Below, one piece after another: positions 14,988-21,297 of a stretch of 21,297 nt of DNA. Below the pieces are notes generated by a model. The model was given only the letters and a program-made list of their open reading frames with translations. It was not told the DNA's origin and did not search any database. Every line of letters begins with the position of its first letter. The stretch's first letter is position 1. Origin of the DNA: Lachnospiraceae bacterium (GTDB taxonomy: Bacteria; Bacillota; Clostridia; Lachnospirales; Lachnospiraceae); the NCBI GenBank assembly GCA_003447295.1, contig DLZQ01000040.1:1-21297 (forward strand), written 5' to 3'. Position numbers and translations under genes: made by a program.

Positions 14988-15002
14988 TTATCTTTAAGAT
15001 AA
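14988..15002. promoter_or_regulatory. Palindrome in the surface-protein gene leader
   Basis: TTATCTT-T-AAGATAA, a perfect 7-bp inverted repeat 38 bp before the ATG. It overlaps a GATAAT -10-like hexamer (14998-15003), but no good -35 stands at normal distance. Confidence 0.35.
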
Positions 15003-15040
15003 TGGGTATCACTATGCCCGTTGGAAAGAGGTAGAACGCT

Positions 15041-18000
15041 ATGAAAAAACGAGTATTGAGCATGTTACTGGCATTTATTCTCTGTTTCTCAACACTGCCC
15101 ATGACGGCATTCGCACAGGAAGCTGATGTGGCGACAGAGCAGGAAGCAGACTCTGCGGAAGAGCAGAAGGAACAGCAGGAAGCAGACTCTGCGGAAGAGC
15201 AGGAGGAACAGCAGGAAGCAGACACTGCGGAAGAGCAGGAGGAACAGCAGGAAGCAGACTCTGCGGAAGAGACTTCGTCCGATAAGAGCACCACTGCTGG
15301 CGAAGCCCCCGATACTGTGGAACCCGCAGTTGAAAGTGTCAGCGATAGTGATGCCGGCACGCAGAACACCGGGGCAGACGATGAGAAGAAGGCAGCAGTG
15401 CAGAAGGTGCAGGCGCTTATCGATGCTCTGCCGGAGACAGTGACGGAAGAAAATGCAGAAAGAGTCAGCGAGCAGCTGGAAGCTATCGACGAGGCTATGG
15501 CGGAACTGACCGAGGAACAGATCGCAGAACTGGATATGACACGACTTCATGCCGTTTCTGAGGCAATGTCTGCACCGATGACGGTGGCGGAAGGTGAGCA
15601 TACGCACTTTCTCTGTGGTAAGGATACCTGTAATAGGGTAGGCGGACATACGGAGACGAACAAAGTCACCTTTCAAGCATGGAATAGGACATCTGAGTTG
15701 CCCAAGGTGGTAGGTAACTACTATCTGATGAACAATGTTACATTGAGAGAGGCTTGGACACCTGTCGACGGTGTAGTACTTTGTTTAAATGGGTATACTA
15801 TCACCGTGGAAGCTAATGAACCTGGTATTATAGTAGGGAACGGGAAGACATTTACCCTCTGCGACTGTGTGGGCAGTGGAAAAATCACTCACGGAACGGA
15901 TAGTAATAGTAATGGCGAAAAGTATGATGGCAGAGGAGTAGATGTGTCGAAAGGTACCTTCAATATGTACGGCGGCAGTATCACTGACAATAAGGCACTT
16001 AATGATGTAGGCGTAAGACTGTCTTATGGTACTTTTAATATGTATGGCGGTAACATCACTGAGAATAAAACTGGAACTTCTCAGAGTACCCAACAAAAAG
16101 GTGCTAATGGTGGTGTGAGTGTAGGAGAGCAGAGCATTTTTAACATGTATGCCGGCACAATCAGTGGTAACGAAGGCGCAAACGGTGGAGGAGTAGGAAT
16201 TTCAAAAGGTACTTTCAACATGAGCGGTGGAACCATTGAAAACAATAGTGCCACTAGAGACGATTATAACAGCGACAGTGGTTCTGGTGGAGGCGTGTGT
16301 ATATACGCACTGAATGACTCCAAGTTCAACATGAGTGGCGGTATAATCAGAAATAACCGGGCGAATTGTGGCGGTGGTGTATCTGTAGGCTGGGCACGAT
16401 CCTTTAATATGACCGGTGGTGAAATCACCGGCAATACCGCTGATAAAAGTGGCAGCGGCGTATATTTATTACAAAACAGCCATTTTACAGTATCCGGTTT
16501 GGCTAAAGTCTCTGATAACACAACGAGTAATGTCTACCTGCCTGATGGTGCGACGATGGCCATTGGCCAAGGAGGATTTGACAAAACTGCCAGTATCGGT
16601 GTGACCACAGAGAATTTACCGACACTGGGCAGCTATGTTGCCATAGCTACAGGTGCTGCTGATGACTATAAAGACGGTACATTTACCGCTGACCAAACTA
16701 CTGGTGACTGTGAATTTCGACAGGTGGGTGATCAGATCCTGCTTGTCAATGGTACGCTGCATCAGCATCCTATCTGCGGTAAGAACTGTGACCATGGCGG
16801 CGCGGACACCGACGAGGCATGGAAGGGTGTCTCTTCACTTAGTGAAATTAAAACAGGCGGATATTACTATTTGACGAAGGATATCGACCGGACGCAGACA
16901 TGGAATCTTCCAAATGCTAAAGTGGTACTCTGCCTGAATGGTTATAACATCACTGCAAATGCGAATGTAGATGTAATCAAGACATCAAGTTATGCACAGT
17001 TTATTTTGACCGACTGCAGGGGTGAGAAGACGGAGTACGGCAAAATTACTCATAAAGAGGGAAGTGTAGGGCGTGGTATATATGTCAATAGCAGCTTCAC
17101 CATGTATGGAGGGGAGATCAGCGGAAACACAGTTGATGCACCTTCTGCTTCTGATAAAGAATACGGCGGTGGTGTATATGTGTCTGATGGGTGTTCTTTC
17201 ACAATGAATGGTGGAAAGATTACCAGTAACACAGCAGGGGTTTATGGTGGCGGTGTGTATTTAAGCCGTAAAAGCAATTTCACAATGAACGGAGGTAGTA
17301 TTACTGGTAATAGGGCCCAAATGAGTGGCGGCGGTGTGGAATTATATGGAGGAAATTCCGGCGACGATAACACATTCACCGTTAGTGGCAAAGCAGTGAT
17401 CAACGGCAACATTACGCAAGGTAGCTCTACAGAAGCCAACAATGTCGCTTGTAACGGAACGATTATCAACGTTGCCTCTCCCGGACTGGATAGTGAGGCA
17501 CATATTGGTGTAAGTACAAGTGAAATTAGCAAGGGAGACTATAAGGTTGTGGCGCAAGGCAAAAGTGCCTACCAAATGAAGGATACGGATGCGAAACGCT
17601 TTCATAGTGATAATGACTATGCATCGAAATTAATAGGAAACAGCATTGTTTTTATGAATGGTACGTTGCACGAGCATGCCGTTTGCGGTAAGACGGGCTG
17701 TACAGAGGAAGATCATGACAATACCCTGTGGATACCTTTGACTTATGACAGCGAGAACCGGATACTGCAATATGGTAGAAAAGGAGTAAAGAAGTCCACG
17801 TATAATAAATATACTCTTCCAGCGGGCAATTATTATCTGTTTGCTGATATTACACTCGACGGATCTATTGAGATTAGCGGCGATGTAAATATCTGTCTGA
17901 ACGGACATACAATTTCTACAAAATTATATAATAGTGTCTTTGATATAAATTCGCACAAGCTTGCGGTTTGTGATTGCAGCACAGGTCATTCGGGGAAAAT

Positions 18001-21000
18001 AGAAATAATAGATAATCATAGCGAAACAAATCCATCGTTCGTTGTAAGGTTGAATGCTGCACAGCTTTGTCTGTATGGAGGTACGATTCAGGGAGGCGAT
18101 TATGGAGTATATAGCAATAATTCTAGCGTGGAGCTTTTCGGAGGCAGCATTACCGGTAATACAATCGGAGTAGATGGTTCGTCTTACTATTCGCTAGCAA
18201 TTGGTGGTGATGCAAAGGTCATTAACAATACAACGAAGAATCTCGTACTGCTCGGCAAATCAGTCATCAGTATTGATAAAAGCCTGACATCGAATGCCCA
18301 GATAGGCATCTCAACATTCACTAAACCTTCAGCGAATGCAAACATCAAGATTGCCACCGGTGCGACGAATTCCGAGCTGGATTATGCACAGATATTCACT
18401 CCAGATACAAGCGATCAGAAATACGTAGTCACCAAGGATGAGAAGGGCAATCTGTACATGGGACTTCATCAGCACAGCTGGACATACACCACAGGCGGCG
18501 ACGATACGATCAAAGTAACGTGCAGCGCTGATGGCTGTAATTTGGAAAGTGATTTTGCTGCCACCTATAAGGTTACTGCACCGACGGTTTTGACCTACAG
18601 TGGTAGCGATAAGGTGGCTACTGTAAAAGTCAGTGATAACGCTACTGGTGAGGAATTCCCTGATGTGCCTAAGATTGTCTATCAGAAACAGACCGGAGGT
18701 TCATTCGAGGAGATGGAAGGCGTACCTAAGGATGCCGGCACTTATCGGGCTGAAATTATGATGGGGAATCAATCCGCATGGGTCATCTATGCCATTAAAG
18801 AGAAGACGGTTACCACTCCGACCATTGAAGTCATGACTCCCGTAACCTACAATGGTACGGCGCAGAAACCGACTGTGGTTGTAAAGGACGGAGCAAATGT
18901 GATTCTTGCCAGTGAGTATAGTGTTTCCTATGCAGATAATATCAATGCTGGCACCGCTACTGTAACAATTACGGATGTAGCAGGTGGAAACTATAATGTC
19001 AGCGGAAGTACGACATTTACCATTAATAAAGGTGCTTATAACGGCACTGTCGAAAAAAAGGTAACTATTATAAAGAAACGTAGCACTGCGCAGACCGGTA
19101 CTTTGACGGCGGCAGACTTTTTCCCGGAGGGAGCGGTACCCGAAGGCGCTGTGATTTCCAATGTTAATGATAGTTTCAACAGTGATGTGATGAATCCGTT
19201 GACATTAGATCAAGATGCTGGAAAAATTTCCTATATCACTGCGGCGAACATTACCTCCACGACCGACCAGGCATGTAAAGTTATCATTTCTTCCACAAAC
19301 TACGAGAATATTGAGGCAACCCTGACCTTCCATCCTACGGACAAGATGACGGTTACGATCGACGGTCTGACCTATACGAACAAGACTTATGACGGCGGTG
19401 TGATTCAGCCTACCGGTACATTGCTGGTTACCGGCGGCAACGTTCCTGCAAACGAACTGAAAGTGCTGTATGAGGGTACAGGCAATACGACTTACAACGG
19501 CCCCACTGCACCCAAGGATGCCGGTACTTACAAGGCAATCTATAAAGTAGCAGACAGCAATGAAACTTATACCGGCAGCGTAGAGTACGCCTTCACCATT
19601 TTTCCGAAGGCTGTTACCACGGACATGATTGGTACCATCGCTTCACAGGAATATACCGGCGAGGTCATCACACCGACACCGGAAGTGAAGGACGGCAGCA
19701 TTAAGCTGACTTCTGGTAGAGACTTTGACTTCAGCTATGACGAGAATACCAATGCCGGCAAGAATACAGCAATCTTGATCATCACTGGAAAAGGCAACTA
19801 CACGGGAACGGAGAGGAAGACATTCACGATCAGCCCTAAGGATATTGCGGGCGCAGTCATTAAACTGGAACAGAGTGAGCTTTGTTATAACGGTTCCACA
19901 CAGACAGTGAAGATCCAATCCGTGACTGTCAGCGGAAGGACTTTGACTTCCGGGGATTATAGCATCATAAATGGCAGTGACATGTTTATGAGTGCAAAAG
20001 ATTCCATCCCTCTGATGATCGAAGGTAAGGGTAACTATACCGGAACGGCTACTACGACATGGAAGATTGCGAAAGTTGATCCCAGACTGGATAACTTTGT
20101 TGTGACCCCCGATTTTTCCACAGCGCAGACCTATGATGGTACTCCGAAGGCTGTGACTGTTCAGACCAAAGATGCAATCGGCATGGGTGCGGTAAAGGTG
20201 TACTACGAAGGCAGCTACGGTACTACCTATACCAGAAGTGAAACAGCACCCACCAACGCCGGAAGCTATAAGGTGATCCTGGCTGTGGCAGAAGGCACGA
20301 ACTATAGGGCAAAGGAGATCCAAGCAGGTATACTGACCATTGATAAGGCGGATCTTACAGTAGAAGATGTTACAGAATTCTTCGAGTACACGAAGACCGG
20401 CGCACAGACCATCAATATAGCGAACCTTGTGCCGGGCGCAAGAAGCTATGCACTTGGTACGGCTGCCGGTGACCTCGGGGTTCTCTCGGAAGCTATTAGC
20501 ATAGATGCAACAACAGGTCTTATGAAGTTTACGTTGTCTGCACTGACGAAAGGCAATGTGGATAATAAGGTGACTGTACCTGTGACCATTACCTCGGAGA
20601 ACTATGAAGATGTTACCGTCAATGTGATCATCTACATTTCACCGGAATACCGGATTATCGATGGCGCAAACAGTTCCTGGACACAGAACACGGACGGTAC
20701 TGTCGTGATCCGCGGAAACGGCGAATTTAACAGGTTCCATGCTGTAAAGGTAGATGGAAAAGTGATCGATCCTGCTAACTACGAAGCAAAAGAAGGCTCT
20801 ACCATTATCACCCTGAAGGCAGAATACCTTAAGACATTAGCTACAGGCAGCCATACCTTTGCTATCGTCTGGAACAATGGTATCGCAGGCACTAACTTTA
20901 CGGTCGCAGCGAATACCTCCGGCAATAACAGTGGTAATAACAACAATAATGACAGTAATCATGGCAGCGATAACAGCGGCAACAATGACAGCGGTAATAC

Positions 21001-21154
21001 GGCAGGTGCGGCTGCCAATACCGCTGGCAATCAACAGTCCCAGGAACTGGACAAGGTTCCGGCGACCGGAGATCCCTTCGGTATCTGGCTGACGCTCTTT
21101 GCGATATCCCTGACCGGACTCGCTGGAATGCTGGCAAGAAGAAAGAAGAACTAA
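15041..21154 (+). CDS. Large cell-wall-anchored surface protein (beta-helix modules, Ig-like/MBG repeats, VPATG sorting signal)
   Basis: 2037 residues with an AGAGGT site upstream. In order: signal peptide (1-25, ending AFA); four acidic 12-residue repeats of QEADSAEEQEEQ type (from 34); a helical segment (about 117-170); three modules opened by HTHFLCGKDTC (about 186), HQHPICGKNC (573) and HEHAVCGKTGC (876), each followed by a VVLCLNGYTI-like strand and right-handed beta-helix repeats such as FNMYGGSITDN; then HQHSWTY (1142) and a CSADGC site. Residues 1250-1866 hold several MBG/Ig-like repeats (YNGTAQKP, YDGTPKAV, DAGTYKA). Residues 1867-1955 resemble an X2-like domain (VKVDGKVIDPANYEAKEGST). 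After a Gly/Asn/Ser linker the wall signal is VPATG (2006-2010), a hydrophobic helix and ARRKKN. A sortase would link it to peptidoglycan. The role is probably adhesion or carbohydrate binding, but the ligand is unknown. The gene stands alone between terminators. Confidence 0.9.
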   Translation: MKKRVLSMLLAFILCFSTLPMTAFAQEADVATEQEADSAEEQKEQQEADSAEEQEEQQEADTAEEQEEQQEADSAEETSSDKSTTAGEAPDTVEPAVESVSDSDAGTQNTGADDEKKAAVQKVQALIDALPETVTEENAERVSEQLEAIDEAMAELTEEQIAELDMTRLHAVSEAMSAPMTVAEGEHTHFLCGKDTCNRVGGHTETNKVTFQAWNRTSELPKVVGNYYLMNNVTLREAWTPVDGVVLCLNGYTITVEANEPGIIVGNGKTFTLCDCVGSGKITHGTDSNSNGEKYDGRGVDVSKGTFNMYGGSITDNKALNDVGVRLSYGTFNMYGGNITENKTGTSQSTQQKGANGGVSVGEQSIFNMYAGTISGNEGANGGGVGISKGTFNMSGGTIENNSATRDDYNSDSGSGGGVCIYALNDSKFNMSGGIIRNNRANCGGGVSVGWARSFNMTGGEITGNTADKSGSGVYLLQNSHFTVSGLAKVSDNTTSNVYLPDGATMAIGQGGFDKTASIGVTTENLPTLGSYVAIATGAADDYKDGTFTADQTTGDCEFRQVGDQILLVNGTLHQHPICGKNCDHGGADTDEAWKGVSSLSEIKTGGYYYLTKDIDRTQTWNLPNAKVVLCLNGYNITANANVDVIKTSSYAQFILTDCRGEKTEYGKITHKEGSVGRGIYVNSSFTMYGGEISGNTVDAPSASDKEYGGGVYVSDGCSFTMNGGKITSNTAGVYGGGVYLSRKSNFTMNGGSITGNRAQMSGGGVELYGGNSGDDNTFTVSGKAVINGNITQGSSTEANNVACNGTIINVASPGLDSEAHIGVSTSEISKGDYKVVAQGKSAYQMKDTDAKRFHSDNDYASKLIGNSIVFMNGTLHEHAVCGKTGCTEEDHDNTLWIPLTYDSENRILQYGRKGVKKSTYNKYTLPAGNYYLFADITLDGSIEISGDVNICLNGHTISTKLYNSVFDINSHKLAVCDCSTGHSGKIEIIDNHSETNPSFVVRLNAAQLCLYGGTIQGGDYGVYSNNSSVELFGGSITGNTIGVDGSSYYSLAIGGDAKVINNTTKNLVLLGKSVISIDKSLTSNAQIGISTFTKPSANANIKIATGATNSELDYAQIFTPDTSDQKYVVTKDEKGNLYMGLHQHSWTYTTGGDDTIKVTCSADGCNLESDFAATYKVTAPTVLTYSGSDKVATVKVSDNATGEEFPDVPKIVYQKQTGGSFEEMEGVPKDAGTYRAEIMMGNQSAWVIYAIKEKTVTTPTIEVMTPVTYNGTAQKPTVVVKDGANVILASEYSVSYADNINAGTATVTITDVAGGNYNVSGSTTFTINKGAYNGTVEKKVTIIKKRSTAQTGTLTAADFFPEGAVPEGAVISNVNDSFNSDVMNPLTLDQDAGKISYITAANITSTTDQACKVIISSTNYENIEATLTFHPTDKMTVTIDGLTYTNKTYDGGVIQPTGTLLVTGGNVPANELKVLYEGTGNTTYNGPTAPKDAGTYKAIYKVADSNETYTGSVEYAFTIFPKAVTTDMIGTIASQEYTGEVITPTPEVKDGSIKLTSGRDFDFSYDENTNAGKNTAILIITGKGNYTGTERKTFTISPKDIAGAVIKLEQSELCYNGSTQTVKIQSVTVSGRTLTSGDYSIINGSDMFMSAKDSIPLMIEGKGNYTGTATTTWKIAKVDPRLDNFVVTPDFSTAQTYDGTPKAVTVQTKDAIGMGAVKVYYEGSYGTTYTRSETAPTNAGSYKVILAVAEGTNYRAKEIQAGILTIDKADLTVEDVTEFFEYTKTGAQTINIANLVPGARSYALGTAAGDLGVLSEAISIDATTGLMKFTLSALTKGNVDNKVTVPVTITSENYEDVTVNVIIYISPEYRIIDGANSSWTQNTDGTVVIRGNGEFNRFHAVKVDGKVIDPANYEAKEGSTIITLKAEYLKTLATGSHTFAIVWNNGIAGTNFTVAANTSGNNSGNNNNNDSNHGSDNSGNNDSGNTAGAAANTAGNQQSQELDKVPATGDPFGIWLTLFAISLTGLAGMLARRKKN
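15140..15272 (+). repeat. 36-bp in-frame repeats coding an acidic stalk
   Basis: Starts at 15140, 15176, 15212 and 15248, exact period 36. Copies differ by one or two bases (AAG to GAG, TCT to ACT), and the fourth is cut short. Near identity at synonymous sites points to recent expansion. The encoded unit is 12 residues rich in Glu and Gln, just after the signal peptide. Confidence 0.9.
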
Positions 21155-21173
21155 GAAAAACTAAGTAATACAG

Positions 21174-21214
21174 AAGCCCCACCGCAGGGATAAAACTCTG
21201 CGGCGGGGCTTTTT
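21174..21214 (+). terminator. Intrinsic terminator after the surface-protein gene
   Basis: AAGCCCCACCGCAG (21174-21187) pairs with CTGCGGCGGGGCTT (21198-21211) with one A-C mismatch, followed by TTT. It is 19 bp after the stop. Confidence 0.92.
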
Positions 21215-21297
21215 GTGCATTTTGCGGCACACGTTTACCCACACGTTTCTCTATGGGAATATAGCTTATAGTGGTACTCAATTGAAAAAGTAACTTC

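Noticed and set aside
14932..15369. Minus-strand ORF rich in Ser and Cys repeats
   Set aside because: The repeats are only the complement of the 36-bp acidic repeats of the surface protein.
15126..15443. Plus-strand ORF with basic RKQTLRKSRRNS repeats
   Set aside because: It is a shifted frame of the same 36-bp repeats, inside the signal-peptide-bearing gene, without its own ribosome binding site.

Overview
The window looks like chromosomal DNA from a Gram-positive anaerobe of the Clostridia, most likely Lachnospiraceae. The reasons are the indirect Asn/Gln-tRNA route (an aspS-gatCAB cluster behind a T-box leader), AGGAGG-type ribosome binding sites, sigma-A-like promoters, intrinsic terminators with U-runs, and a large cell-wall-anchored surface protein. 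The genus is not resolved from sequence alone.

Layout. 1-960: 3' part of a polyamine ABC-transporter binding protein (potD-like). 961-1516: an inverted-repeat element, then a strong promoter and a T-box leader. 1517-6828: aspS, gatC, gatA, gatB. AspRS carries His31, typical of non-discriminating enzymes, so it would charge tRNA-Asn with Asp; GatCAB then amidates Asp-tRNA-Asn and Glu-tRNA-Gln. The likely T-box specifier is GAAC, which contains both GAA (Glu) and AAC (Asn). 6829-7243: a gene-free, roughly 400-bp inverted-repeat-bounded element with a terminator, a multi-helix RNA candidate and 52-bp tandem hairpin repeats. 7244-8501 (minus strand): trxA and trmB, separated by another inverted-repeat element and five 27-28-bp tandem repeats. 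8502-9008: repeats before trmB, a trmB promoter and a probable truncated transposase. 9009-11482: a YfcE-like phosphoesterase and a membrane-anchored D-Ala-D-Ala carboxypeptidase with a very basic cytoplasmic tail. 11558-12319 (minus) and 12597-13091: two membrane proteins of unknown function, divergently transcribed. 13337-14794: guaB. 15041-21154: a 2037-residue surface protein with three HxHxxCGK plus beta-helix modules, a chain of Ig-like/MBG-type domains and a VPATG sorting signal, followed by a terminator.

The housekeeping genes are ordinary. The unusual content is between genes: at least five foldable intergenic elements lie in the first 10 kb. Two of them (967-1120 and 7621-7711) have clearly related ends and so belong to one family. 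One (3285-3412) sits between aspS and gatC and is flanked by near-identical copies of the gatC translation start region. The best leads are the two-codon T-box, the related inverted-repeat elements, the candidate structured RNA at 6930-7020, and the modular surface protein.
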